Positions 10,430-23,013 of a stretch of 64,000 bases of DNA are shown piece after piece. Under the pieces are notes generated by a model. That model searched no databases and had not been told where the DNA came from. It saw nothing but the letters and a program-made list of their open reading frames with translations. Origin of the DNA: Prunella strophiata (lineage: Eukaryota > Chordata > Aves > Passeriformes > Prunellidae); NCBI GenBank assembly GCA_036583965.1, contig JAZBQD010000027.1:3614687-3678686 (forward strand), written 5' to 3'. The first letter of the stretch is position 1, and every line of letters begins with the position of its first letter. A program made the position numbers and the translations under genes.

Positions 10430-13400
10430 TGCCAATTTAAGGAAATTTGGTTTTGAATGCAGAAGCCCACAATCCTCATTCTGTCAGAAGCTGCAGCTGA
10501 CAAAATGCTTTCCTTTTTGTACATCTGAGCTCATAGAGGACACTCTTTGTCATTCCCTGCCACCGCTCCGGGAAACGTAATGTTTCCTGTGTCACCTTCC
10601 GCATGGCAAGTGCATCTTGTCTGGGTGTCCTGGCAGAGCTGCAGGCATCTCTGTGCTTCCCACAGCTTGTCCTGTCACCCCTGCTCTGCCTGCCACACTC
10701 CTCAAGTTATTTGTTACCTGAAAACCCCACACAGAACTTAAAACTCCTCATTCTGCTTCAAGGACAGCTTAAGTTAATAAAGCCTCCGAGGGCGGCAGAG
10801 AAAAGTTTTCCTTACAATGGACCTGAATGCCAACATACAATTAAATGTCTTTAAAAACTGAAAGAGAAATGGCAAAGGCTCACCAAATAAAACCCCATGA
10901 ATTAATGGTGAGTTTTTCCACCAGCCACTTTGAGATGGTCACCACTGAAACCTGAGCCATGTAATTTTCAGATATGACTCACAAGAGCTGGAGGTCCAAA
11001 AGCAATAAGAGCAAAGATTGGAGAGATATCAAGGCTTTGGAGACAAAAATCAGTTATTTTTAGGGTCTGATGAGACAGAGGTGAAAGTGTCAGTGGTGTA
11101 CAATAAGGTAAGTGTGATGTTCAGGCATTTTCACAAAGTTGAGGTAGTTTCAGTTTCTCCTGGAAAGGAGGTGAAAGCTGGGAATGGCTTTGTACAGATA
11201 GGGTTACATGAGTTATGAGCAGTAGGACTGTCCCAGAGTGCCAGCTCCACTGTGCTTTGACCTTTCCTCAAATTTTGGGAAAAGTTGCTTCTCAGACATG
11301 CCTCCTTGAGCTGAACCTAAGCCCTGTTTCCATGAGCCATGGCTCTCCCAGCCTTTTCAGTGCCATGGACAGCTGGCTCCTGCTGAGTCTGTGGAAAGGA
11401 CTCTGTCCCAGCAGGGCTGCCTGGCTCTTTTAGGCCAGGAGTGCCCAAAGATCCAGTGTGACATTCCGAGCCTGACGGCCAAGTGGAATATCCTGACAGC
11501 CCCAAAGCCACAGAGCAGCTGCTCAGCAGCACTGGGGCTGTGAGCTGGCACCTCTCAGTGACCAGGGACACTGGGCCCCAGCCGAGTCCCACCACTGGTG
11601 TTTGGAAAGGCCAGATTTGGAACACGCTTCAGAATTCCAGATCTCTGCCGTTTGCATCCTCCAAGTCTTTCATGCTTCCTCACCATGAGTCCTACCTTGT
11701 CTTATTCCTATTTAAAAAGTTTTCGGTTAATTCACTTTGATTTGAGGAATTCTAGCAACAGACAGCTCCCCTTCTTGCTCTGAATTTCATTCCACAGACT
11801 GAGACTTCTATGACTCCCTGCTCCCAGTTTTTCCCTCCTGTCCTCAGGAAGTATTACAGACTGTGAGCAGGAGAATGAATCCTTGTCTATAATGTTCAAG
11901 CTGTATGTAGACAAGGGGAATTACTGAAACTGGAACAGGCTCAGCACCAGCACTTTATGTAGGACAATATGTACCTCCTGAGCTGGGTGTCCTTGCTGAA
12001 GTGACACCTCTGCAGAGGAATGCTGACATTCCCAGGAATGTGTTGTGGTAGTGCAGAGGCTCCTGCAAAGACCCAGCAGGGCAGGTTAGCTGGGAGCATA
12101 TTAAAAAAAAAAAAAATCTATAAATAATATTCTATAAACAAAGTTCCATAAAAAGACCTAAAAATACCAAAAGGGCATTTTTCAGTTGTTGGGATTTGTA
12201 AAGTGATTTTAGTTATTTTTGTTCTGAATGGGTATGAAGCTTTAGAGCCAGATAAGAAAAGAGGAAAACCTAACATTCAAACTGCAAGATGCTGTGTGCC
12301 TTTAATGCCCCAAGAAATCAAACTGTGCAAAGTTCCTATCACAGTGGCACAATCTACCCCAAATTCATGATCTAACCCACTATTAACTCTTTAGAGTCAT
12401 CATCTGATACTTGCTCAGAGCTCAGAAAGGATGATCCTTGATTCCAAGAAGTCTCAATTTAGTAAGGAATACTTATAACTTCTGTTTCTGCATTTTGTTT
12501 TTCATTTTCGTGTTTTAACTTCCTCTGCTTAACATATCTCTTTTACTTCCTCTGCACTTCATAGTGAACAACAGGCTTCAGCCATTGATCTCAAAATGGC
12601 TCAAAAACGTTCTCCCTGATTTCAGAAGACAAAGCAGAGTGGTAGCACACTGAAAGGAATTTATTTGAGCTCCCTGGCTAGGTCAGGAGCAGAAAGAGCC
12701 CAGTCTCTGCAAAGTCACAGTGACTCCTCCATCTGCTCCTATTTTCAATGCTATGACTAGCAAGAAGGAAAGCCCACAATGGCAGGGGTGACATTAGGGC
12801 AGGGAAAGAGCCAAAACAAGTGTCCTGAAGTTACTTCCTAACACAGGAGCAGGGGAGAGTTTTGTGTCAGAATCCTTTGGCTCTCCCCATTGAGGCTACA
12901 GAGGGTCTGTGTAAGAAGAGGCCAGACAAGGACCCGAGAGAGACAATTTTCACATTCTGTTCCAGTGCAAGGCTGCAGGAGGGAGCCCAGCAGAGCCTCC
13001 TGCATGGCACCTCCTGTCTGAGCCCTGAGATCTCTGTGCTCAGCTGTTGTGGAAGACACAGAATCCCCTGGGCTGGTCCGCAGAGCCACGTGGAGACACG
13101 GCCGCTCTCCTGCCATGGGGGGCTCTTTGCCCCACAAATCATTTTGGGTCACCACATTTGTTTTCAAATGTGAAATACATTGAGGGGCTCTGTTGAAACC
13201 CCTCAAATGTACATTTTAAAGATCACCAAGGCAGAGCTGCCGTGCTTTTGGTGGCATCTCTGTTGAATCACACTCCCCTTCGAGAGGGGCACCCGGCGCT
13301 CCCAGACATCCGTGCTATGGGAATGACACACCAGTCACACTGCTCACACCAACTGGGGCACTCAACTCGAGCTCAACTTTGACATTTAGTTCCTGCACAG

Positions 13401-15249
13401 TGACTCATGGCTGCCCATGGTGCTCCGTTTAGGGATGCAGGACTCCAAAGGCAATGCAGGAAAAAATCAGCAAGCTATAGAAATCAGAAAGAGGCATTTG
13501 CTGAAATGAGGCACCTCATAATTTTTATATATTGCAGGGAAGAAACAATAGATGAGCCCAAGTGCCAGTTGCTGTCTCTTTTTGCAGTGAGAACTGGCCA
13601 TTTATATTTAAAGTACATTTCACTAAGTGTACTTTTACCTGGTGTTCTTTTGATAAAGAGTCTACCAGTCAATGGTGTCACCAAAACTGCTCAGTTTAAT
13701 GAAACCATCAGCTCTGCCAGTTTCCAGATTTTTAGGAAGAAATGGCACCACAAAGTTCGGAGTGCATTGAATAAAACTGCAAAGAACACCACATGCATTG
13801 CTTATCATGTTCATCCTGTTTATAATCCTTGACTGACTTACAGCTCCTGGGAGTCACTGAGGGACCCTTTGTGTCCCTTCTGGCCAGGTCTGAGGTCTCC
13901 CAGGGCAGGTGGAAGGTGACAGCAACGAGCACATTCTGTTTCTGAAGGACCACTGAGGAATGTGGGAGCAGGGCTCCCTTGTCATCCCAAGGAACCCACC
14001 ATGGACTTCAACCACAGCTGATCCAGACACAACCAAATCTCCTCTGCCTGCCCCTTCTAATTTTACCAGCAATGTTCTTGATCTATTTATGCAGCTGATG
14101 CAGAGAGAGCACTAGGAAAAATAGTAATTTTTAAATCCTAAATAACTTTCTATATATGGGTGTCTAGAATTACTTCACAAGTACTAATTACCAAAAACAT
14201 GGTTTTGTGTAAGTTAACAACTAGAGATTGTTTTCTTAGGCTGAGTGAAAACATTCTGGAGGTAAAGTAACACAATTCAGCATTTCCTTAAAATCTGTAC
14301 AAACACATCTTACAAGGATGTGCTCTCTTTTTCAGAAGCTGAAAACATGCTCATTTGAAATGCTTTAATTTCCCAAGGTACAATTTCCTTGTACCTCCAA
14401 CATCTCTGTGAAACCACGAACCCCACTTTAGAGATGGAGCTGAGGTCTGAGGTCTGTGATGACTTCATGAGCTGAAGAACAGCCCAGAGTGCCCAGATTT
14501 TCCATACATTTCCACCTATAGATATAAGATGCATTACCAAACTCCTGCAGCAGAAAATCTGTAAACAGCTAAATGAGGGTATACACACATCTGCTGCCTG
14601 GAAAATGTCCAAGGGAACGTGCTCAGAAACCCAGCTCCTTTCCCTCACCTGCATCACAGAATTATTTATTTGCCTAACAGCAGTTTGAGGCAAGCAGTAC
14701 ATTCAAAGGTTGGTTTAAGACTTATTGACAGTGCTGGGGGGAAGAAAATTGCAGTGGACGTCAGTAATCTGAGCATTTTTGGACTCAAGCAGTGCTCAGA
14801 TTTAGGAACAGTGATGCTATTTCAAGGTTATGTTTGCTAATATTAGTAAGTAGTCAGACATACCAGAATGCTGCTTTTATTTTTGTGTTGCTGTTTTTCC
14901 TTAAAGTCAAAGTTTTGATTTAAGACAAAATACGGCCATGGCAGCAGGAGTGGCAGAAGTGATAGCACATCACCATTCAGCCAAGTCATTTGGATTAGTG
15001 GGTTTTGGAACAAAGAGGGTTCAGTATATTTAATTTCCCTGTCTTAGATTTCTTGAGCTTGTTTCAAACCACTCAACCCTTAAAACCTCTCATGAGTCAA
15101 TGTTTCTAACCCAAGATTCACAGGAGATATTCAGAATGTGCCTAAGGGGTTTAGGATCCCGTTAGGCTAGGGATGAATTTGTACTCCCTGAAAGGTGCAA
15201 AATAAAGAAATAACTATTCTGAGTGCTTATCAATGGCTACAGATAATCA
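10430..15249. other. gene-free stretch
   Basis: No recognisable gene or repeat family is seen. It includes a 14-A run at 12103-12116, a locally GC-richer part at about 12.85-13.3 kb (frames up to 122 codons on both strands, none recognisable), and an AT-rich part at about 14.1-14.3 kb. The 141-codon + strand frame at 13407-13832 has no domain I can name. Confidence 0.55.
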
Positions 15250-15250
15250 T

Positions 15251-15342
15251 TCACAGAATTCCAGACTGGTTTGGGTGGGAAGGGGCCTCAAAGCTCATCA
15301 CATTCCATGGGCATTCCTTCCACTGTCCCAGGTTGCTCCAAG
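15251..15342 (-). mobile_element. CR1 LINE 3'-end fragment, left part (interrupted by an LTR)
   Basis: The + strand reads CAGAATTCCAGACTGGTTTG then GGAAGGGGCCTCAAAGCTCA and CCTTCCACTGTCCCAGGTTG. This is the antisense of the CR1 3' region, so the element lies on the minus strand. The match stops abruptly after GCTCCAAG at 15342, where the LTR begins. It resumes at 15802 at the expected point in the CR1 consensus, so the two parts were one insertion. It is a 5'-truncated, inactive fragment with several substitutions from consensus, consistent with age. Confidence 0.9.
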
Positions 15343-15801
15343 TGATGCCTCAGATTTTGGCTTTTATATTTTTCAGATTCTGTATTGTTTTAGTGTGTAC
15401 TTCTGAGCTTCATATTAAGGGATGGTGAGCTCTCTTGCACAGAGCAGGGAGACAAAACAATTCCTGCTCCAGCTGGGGCACCAAGGACAAATGATCCAAA
15501 TCTCAGCCCCAAGAGCACAAACAGTGTGGGCTGAGGAGAGAAAAACAAGCAGGGTGGGACTGCAGGGGCTAAAGCTGGAATGGGACAATGAACTGCAATC
15601 TGCAAATGGAGCAGAGCTGATCCCAGGGAGAGACCCCGTGCCCGGCCGTGCATTTTGTGCCCATTTTGGTTCATCTTGGCTGCAGCCCTGGCTGGGCTCT
15701 GGTGCTGCCCAAGGTGGATCCATTGAGGCCTTTTAATAAATGTCTACTTTATTCTGTAACTCCATCCAGCCTCTGTTCTGGTCAGCCTTGACAAGGCATC
15801 A
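15343..15801 (+). mobile_element. solo LTR of an endogenous retrovirus (ERVL-like, passerine type), inserted in a CR1
   Basis: This 459-bp element has perfect 8-bp terminal inverted repeats, TGATGCCT at 15343-15350 and AGGCATCA at 15794-15801, obeying the TG...CA rule of LTRs. An AATAAA polyadenylation signal lies at 15735-15740 near the 3' end, followed by a T-rich stretch, which fixes the + orientation. Flanking 4-mers are CAAG and CAGG, a plausible target duplication with one substitution, so the duplication is imperfect. No gag, pol or env sequence is attached, so this is a solo LTR left by recombination between two LTRs. The ERVL/passerine assignment is from memory of family features and is less certain than the LTR call. 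Open frames of about 100 codons on both strands inside it (15390-15736) are not genes. Confidence 0.87.
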
Positions 15802-15877
15802 CAGGCCTGTCCAACCTCTCCTTGAACACCTCCAGGGATCCAGGGGCAGCCACAGCTTCTCTGGGCAACCTTTGTGT
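15802..15877 (-). mobile_element. CR1 LINE fragment, right part
   Basis: The sequence resumes the CR1 antisense consensus with CCTGTCCAACCTCTCCTTGA, CACCTCCAGGGATCCAGGGG and CAGCCACAGCTTCTCTGGGC, ending near CAACCTTTGTG. It joins directly to the segment ending at 15342 if the LTR is removed. It is the more 5' part of the same minus-strand CR1 copy, truncated at about 15877. Confidence 0.9.
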
Positions 15878-16505
15878 GGAATCTGCAGTCAGGGGTGACC
15901 TGCTGGTGACCAGCACACTGTTAACACACACTGCTCCTCACACAGATTACATCACACAATCTGCATGTTGCTCATTTGCTACCCAGCACTGGTCATTAAA
16001 TAAACATTAATGTGACAGGCAGGCATCTTAACCAGGCACGCAAAAATAACACCAGGTGTAAAGAAACAACTTATTATACACATACAAGTAGGTAATACAG
16101 TCCAGGAAGGCAGCAGGTAATAATGTCCAGGTGCCCTCTGGTAATCCCTTAAAAATAACCTCTTACATCTTTCACATAAAGATCCTTTCCTCACTTAATT
16201 CCATCTTATTACATTTTATAGAAAATTCAAATGATGAACCTTCAGTTTCTTCAACAACGCATAAGTGTGGTACAGATGCTCTGATTTGGGGTCAATTTCA
16301 GTTCTTAAAAAACAAATTAGTCACAGGTATGTGGGAGTGAGAAGTATTTCTGTTTACCTACCTAGCTGCTCTGAAACCAGCAGACTCCCCTCACTGCTGT
16401 GCTACCTTTTTGCCATCATGATTGCAAGAAGATAACTGACAAGTAATAATCTCTGAGCAACTCTGCCAAGAGGTAAAATTAACAGTTGAATATACCAGTG
16501 GCATT

Positions 16506-16529
16506 TATGTATGTATGTATGTATGTATG
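16506..16529 (+). repeat. (TATG)6 microsatellite
   Basis: Six perfect tandem TATG units. The array is short and uninterrupted, so it could be length-polymorphic. Confidence 0.95.
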
Positions 16530-19500
16530 ACAAGGCATGGGGATGTATGCAAGGCTAAGCCCTGAATTTGGAATTCTAAACCTGGACTGGTTTGTGTGAA
16601 ATTCTCGCTTAACTGACCTCAAATTCAGTTTTTTTCCCTGGAGAGTGAGCAGCTCTCACAAATGGAGTCTGTAAGGTGCTCAGCAGATTATTCAGGGGAC
16701 ACAAGTCATCTCTTTAACACTGGGAGATTGGCTATTTAAAATCCCCATGGCCACTCTGGAGGGCTCATCCTCCAGAACTTGCTGTTAATGGCATTAAACC
16801 TCCCAAATATTGTCCCAATTTTAGATCCCAAAATTAACTCAAATATAACATTTTCCTTCCACCTACTGCCATAACTTCCAAATTTCTGTGAACACCTCTG
16901 TGGTGAGCATGTCTGGCAGCACCCAGAGGGGCTCTGTAGGGCAGGAGGAGATTCCTGCTGTGGGTGCTGCCCACCCTGCTCCAGCTCTGCCTTTCAGAGC
17001 AGGAGCTGCAGCCTTTCCCCCTTGGTGCTTGATGCCATTCCCCTGTCCACACAGGCAATGTGTGGAAGGAGGTGAACACTGATCCCAGGGCAGCATCTCA
17101 CATTTCACTGCCTTTTAAAGCCCAGACCAACACTGTGCTGTCACTGTTCTGCCTTTAAACAAGCCCTTTCATTTTGGTGCCTTGTGCAGGGCTTTTTGTT
17201 TTGCCTTTGGGTTAAAATCCTTTTAACTTGGGATTCTTTTGTGAGAGTTTTCATCCTCCTCCTGGATGTCCCACCCACTCAGCATCACTTGAAATGAAAA
17301 GATTAGATGCCAACTGGTCTCCAAGTACAGAATGAAAGAGAACAACAAATTCTACCAAGGATCTCTCTCAGACTGCAAAAATAAAAGATGAGTTTTTATT
17401 GGCAAAGGCCTCTCTTGATCTGTTAATATCAAGGAAGACAAAATTATCTGTGTTCTTTGTGAAGCAGCAGTTGTTTTAGTGGGGAAGGAAGCCAAGACAG
17501 CTGTTAGATAGTTCAGTACAAAATACTGACAGCGACACACCAACAACAACACCAGCAGTGAGGGACTCGGCCAAACCGCCAAAACACCAAAGATTATTGA
17601 TGTTTCTGCTTTTCAAAGGTTTGACAAGCTGTGATAATTGAAAATTTTCAGAGTGAAAGATGACTTTTGAGTTCAACTTGGCCTATTCTGCCTAAAGGAT
17701 GCTATAGAAAAAGCAGCAAAATCTCTCAGCTACAAAAGACCCCATTGAGAAGAGGGAGGCAGGTCTTGGGCAGCACTCAAGATTCAGTGGGGAAGGAGCC
17801 ATCCCTGTTTAGTTTGGATGCAGGACTTTACTCCTTTGAGGAATGAGAGGCTGTGAGATTTCAGCAGCTTTTGAGGAGTCCTCAGGTCAAGCTACTTGAA
17901 CAAATGGCTTTGTCCACGTGACCTGCAGCGTGCCCAACCCCATGACAAGGGATTATGAAATCATTTCTTCCACTTCCCCGGGGCAGGATGAAATATGGGG
18001 TGCACTGAGGCTGGGAGCAGACTGGAGCTTCCTGGCTGGGACCTTACTCTCACCCTGTCATCTTGCTCTGGTGGCCTGACCTCTCCTGCACATCATTTCC
18101 TCTGTTTCTAACATCCCAGGAAAGGTTTATTTGCAGATCTCCAAGACTTTGAGACAGATCTAATATGTAAATACCAGGAATTTAACTCTGCTTTCAGTTG
18201 TCCCCTCCTGCACCCCACCAGGTCACACCTGTACAGCTACAGGTAAGTTGCATATTAAGCTCAGCAACAGAGATAGGAGGCAGGGAGCAAAATTTGGCCC
18301 ATCAGCAGGAGCTCCAGCCACCAGTGCAATACAGGCTCCTAAAGACTGCAATAAATGTGCCCTCTGGCCTTTTCTGGAAGGTTTTACATCCAATTTCTCC
18401 CCTTCCAGGCCCCTGTGTCCTCTGGAAAAGCTTTCTTTTACTCAACTACACCCTTCTGCAGGGCACTCTGCTTCCCTCTCCAGCTGCACCTTCTAAGCTT
18501 TGCTAACTCAAATTACTGTCTAAATTGCATTTATGGGGAAAAAGAAGTCATTTTCTATGAGTGTAGAATTACACACTGGCTGTTTTCTTATAGATTTGGA
18601 TCATAGAAGAAATTAGAGAAAAAAAAACCCACATAAACTTACAGCCCAGCTTGGCTGGAACAGCCTTTGTCCTGCATCAGTGGAGGTAGTAGAGAACAGA
18701 GTGTGATACATTTTTATAATAAGGAACAAGAAAGACCCCACAGCTCTGATGGAAATCAAAGTACACCCCACTAACAAAACTCCCAGTGATGAACCTGTTC
18801 CAAAATGGAGCTCAGCCCTAGATCTCCCCCAACACTCATTGTGAAATTATAATGAACACCCTTTTCACAGCATCAGTGACTCCTGCAACCTCTTCCCCCT
18901 TCTCCCTTTTTATAGGGGATGCATCACATCCTAAATTCCACAACAGATGTTCTTTACAAGGCTAGAATAATTTACAATGAGTGTTGTGTGGGTAGGGAAC
19001 TGTTCAAAATCCTGGGTTTGCAGTGGCCACGTCTCGCCTGCAGTAGGCACTGGTCAAACTCAGTGAAAATTCCTGAGATCCTCTAACCTACATTTGGGAA
19101 CTTTCCCAAACAGAAGTGGATTTGACAAGCCAGCAAGTAGAGAGAGATAATTCTTAGAATTCAAAAGTCAGTAGAAATATTTCAATCTCCCCAGCAAAAT
19201 TCACTTTTGTTGTCTGTTATTTCCCGTCTCGGTTTTGTGCCGTGGCTCAGCACGGTTTTCACTCAGGGAGCAGATCCTTTTGACTCACCAGATTGAAGAT
19301 AACCTTGCCAAAAGAGAACTTTCAAGAAGCTGCCCACTGAATTCACAGGGGATGAAAGGAAAGTTGCAGTTCTAACAGCAACATCACCTGACAAAGTCTT
19401 TGGCATTTTATACCTAAAAAAAAAATTAAAAAAAAAAAAATCTTTCCTGCAACTTCTCTTAGTGTTTTCAACAGCTGGATGTTTTACTGTATTCATAGGC

Positions 19501-21540
19501 AGGTCCAAATATAAATAGTAGTTTCTCTACTGACCCACATACTTGGCCTATATTCAGAGCCTTGTGAGATGTTTCCATTAGCTGCAGAACAGTGTCAGGT
19601 CTTTCTCCAGTGAAATTTTATTTATGAGGTTTTCTTTCCCAGCACAAAACAGGACTAGATCAGCAGGAGTCGGGCTCCTTGCTCACAGCTGGAAGCCTGT
19701 TTTCCTCCTGTCCTCCATGGACATGTATCTTTATCCTCAGAATCTTTCATGACTGCTTTTTTAGATGTAATTTCCAGTGTTACATGTGAAGAAAGGAGAC
19801 TGAAAGAGAGGATAAGCCATATCTGGGGAGGGAGACTGAGAAAATAAAAGTCAAGGAAGGAAGCTAGTGGGAGCTGAGGCACATGGCTCCACAATTACTA
19901 TTTTTCAAATATTTTATAACTACATTTACAATACTCTTAACTCATCTGGCCTGTGAAATCTCCACTCCAGAGAATCCAGAGTAACTGAATTAACCTAACT
20001 ACAAAACCCATGGCTCAAATCCTCTGGCCTTTGTCTGGGGAAGTCTTTCATTGGAGCTTTCAGCTGGAAAGAGACTGCAGGAATTAGTGGCTGTGGAGCA
20101 GGCAGTTACAATAAATATATAATTCATCATGGAGGGGTTTGTTAAAACCGTTAGGAATAAAATAAATGTTCTTCTTTCCTATTGAAAAGAGATGTCAGTT
20201 TTTCTCTTACCATTACTAAAAGGGCCAGCCAGGGAGAATAAAGGTTTATTGCAAGGGAAAGCATATAGAGCCCTTTTATGAACTCTGGCTGCAGCCCTTC
20301 TCTTTGTGGGACTCTTTGTTTCAGTTTGTTTTTCAGCAGCTGTATCTGATCTGTATCTCCACACTTTCATCCTGTGACAAAACACAGCTGCAAAGTGACT
20401 GCAAGTTTCTCATCTGTCCATCTCTGTGCATTCTCACAGATGGGACAGGTATGAGAAGCACCAAACCCAGCTTTGGGGTGTAAAATCTGATAAATAATGG
20501 TGCAGTGAGTCACGAGGGCTGGCTATCTCTTGGCTCATCTTTCTTGGAAGGATCAGTGATAGATAGCAGTGTGTCACCAAAAATGCTGGAGTTCACCAGT
20601 GTGATATGCAGGCAATTACTGGCATCACAGAGTGCCTGGAGTTGCCATCCCTTTAAACAGGGTTTTTAAGGAGAGAAATGTTTTGTTTTCAAATACAGGA
20701 TAAGAAAACAAATCACCACGTGCTTAAGCCTTCCACTCTGAAAAATCCTTGACACTCAAATAGGAGTGGCACAAGCACAACCAATGCCCAACAGCCTTGA
20801 GCATCTCCTTGCCTGATTTTTGATGACTTAATTACAATTATTACAGGGTCCTGTTGTATAAAATGTGCATGTTAATGTTTTGTTTAGACAAAGCTGCCTT
20901 GAGAGAAAATTTTTGATTTCACATGGGCAGGGTTGCAGTGAATTCAGTGCATCTTGGACACCAAAGAAGAGCCATGGATATCCCATAACTTCTAGATTTG
21001 CCATCTCCCCCCAGGTATTCCCTCTCCTGAAGTTTCCTAGTTTCTCAAACACTTCTCTGTAATGAGATGCTCACCAGAGATGGTTCCTCTATTCCAACCC
21101 TGCAAAAAAGACCACCAGGAGCAGCCACTTCCCCAACATTCCCATGGAGCCCTGTCCTTCCTGCCCCAAGAGCTGCTGAAGAATCCCAGAGCTGCCAATT
21201 GTGATTTACAGAGAGGGGATAAGACACACTAATGACTGCAACTCTTACCACTAATTACCACTTACTCAGACACTAATGGAGTTCCTTGGCCAATGCAAGT
21301 CAATGTAAAACCCTTTGCAATTTGAAAAGAATGGTTTTAAGTTATTAAACACTGTGGATCTCAGGCACTGGTAATGGTTCACATGCCCACATTTCTCTCC
21401 ACAGTTAGAAAAAGGAATGTACAGCAGCAGCACCTGCACTGCCTGAGTGGCCACGTTTGACCTGGGCTGCCCTTACAGCTTTTACTGCTCTCCTGACTTC
21501 GAGTGTGGATGCGATCAGCAAAATGAGTAGACTGGCAAAC
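16530..21540. other. gene-free stretch
   Basis: No gene, RNA gene or clear transposon is seen. It contains A-rich runs at 19416-19425 and 19428-19440 and a locally GC-richer part near 16.9-17.1 kb. Frames are at most about 103 codons and have no recognisable content. Confidence 0.55.
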
Positions 21541-21812
21541 ACGGAATCAGAAAACCTCCAAAATCATCAGGGGACACCTTCCACTTGGAAGTTGGACTTC
21601 CTGTCCAACCTGGCCTTGGACACTTCCAGGGATGGGGCAGCCACAGCTTCTCTGGGCACCCTGTGCCAGGGCCTCCCCACCCTCACAGGGAAGGATTTTT
21701 TTCTCAATATTCCAACCAACCCTATCAGTGGGAAGCCATTTCCCCTTGTCCTGCCACTACAAACCCTTGCAAATACACTGTCTTCCATCTTTCTTGTAGA
21801 CTTTTCTTGTAA
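21541..21812 (-). mobile_element. CR1 LINE 3'-end fragment with internal deletion
   Basis: The + strand carries antisense CR1 blocks in order: GAAAACCTCCAAAATCATCA, GGGGACACCTTCCACTTGG, TCCAACCTGGCCTTGGACAC, TTCCAGGGATGGGGCAGCCA, CACAGCTTCTCTGGGCACCC, CCTTGTCCTGCCACTAC and CCATCTTTCTTGTAGAC. A short consensus piece is missing between the first and second blocks. The element is oriented on the minus strand and 5'-truncated. Frames overlapping it (for example 138 codons on + at 21457-21873) are antisense shadows, not genes. Confidence 0.92.
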
Positions 21813-22908
21813 CCAGAGAGAAAAGCAAAATAATCAAATATTTTGCAGGACGGAAACTCTGAGTTATTTTTAGTGAAAGGATCAAAATTAGTTCATTAAG
21901 AAGTTCTGTCTGATAATGTCAAACCATTCATATCTATAATTAATCTTTAATATCGTAGCAATTTTTAGAAGCTGAAAAGGGTTGAATTCTGAAACATGGA
22001 GTCAAAATGAAAGTTGCTTTCTCAATCTCAAGTAGTATCAGTGTTTCCGTTGAAAACTTCATCAAGATCAACTTCCCCCAAAGCTCTGATTTTGGTGCCA
22101 AAACAGCATTTTCAAGAAGAAATTTATTCTGTTAAAATTAAAAATATATTTAAAAACCCCAACAAAACAAACCAAAAAATCCCCCCCAAAACATGAAACC
22201 TGGCTGCCTGGCAGCCTCCACCTCTCTAAAAATAACTGAGCCAAGTCAAATCCACCCACCTTCCCTCTCCATCACAAAGGCAACCTCTCAGAGTTTGATT
22301 ACAAACCTCAGGGCACGCTGTGGTTTCGCTTCCAGCCGTAGGTCCCGGAGTCAGGCTGGTTACAGGAACACCCCATGACTTCCTACATGAGAAAGGATTT
22401 TCTCAGAAAGAATTGGCCCAGACTGCAATGCCAGGAGATCTGTCTTGGCAAATGGCTGTGATGGACATTGCAGTGCAGAAGAAGCTCCTTCCCCACGTGG
22501 ACAGGTTCAAGGTGGAAGCCAAATTCCATCACACAGCTGGCAGCCCAGCTGCTGCTCAGAGGGATGAATTTCCCACTCTCTGGATGGAGGCAGCTGTGCC
22601 AGTAGGGCTTTCCAGTGGACATCATCACAGGCATTCAAGTGAGCAAAGGCTTCTCTCACTTTCAGGACTGAATTTTAAACCTATAGTTAAGAACATTTTG
22701 GGATCTGAGCTCTGAATTTTTCATTTGTGGGGCTGAGAGAATGCACTAGTTTAATTAAGAACGGAATGAACTCAAAGTAAACAAGGAGCACCATTTCCAG
22801 AAACTGTTTTAAATATTCTATAGAAATCCTTAATTATGTATTTAACTTTTTACTTACTGAACACTTCTTTCCCCTCCTACACACAAATCCCACTATTCCT
22901 CCACATTT
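21813..22908. other. gene-free stretch between CR1 fragments
   Basis: It contains an A/C-rich simple patch at about 22139-22195, including a C7 run. A 131-codon + strand frame at 22320-22715 has no recognisable domain. I see nothing else. Confidence 0.55.
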
Positions 22909-23013
22909 GGACAACCTGGTCTAGTGGAAGGTGTCCCTGCCCGTGGCATGGGGTTGGAACTGGATGAGCTTTAAGGCCCCTCCCAACCCAAACCATTCAG
23001 GGATTCATGATTT
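22909..23013 (+). mobile_element. CR1 LINE 3'-end fragment
   Basis: GGACAACCTGGTCTAGTGGA, AGGTGTCCCTGCCCGTGGCA, GGGGTTGGAACTGGATGAGC and CCCCTCCCAACCCAAACCAT match the sense 3' end of CR1. It is followed by a decayed tail (TCAGGGATTCATGATT) resembling the ATTCTATG octamers. The copy is about 105 bp, + strand, and heavily 5'-truncated as is typical of CR1. Confidence 0.92.

Noticed and set aside
15390..15736. Frames of about 100 codons on both strands near 15.4-15.7 kb
   Set aside because: They lie inside the solo LTR, which encodes no protein. They overlap each other on opposite strands.
21457..21873. 138-codon + strand frame
   Set aside because: Most of it is antisense CR1 3' sequence, not coding.
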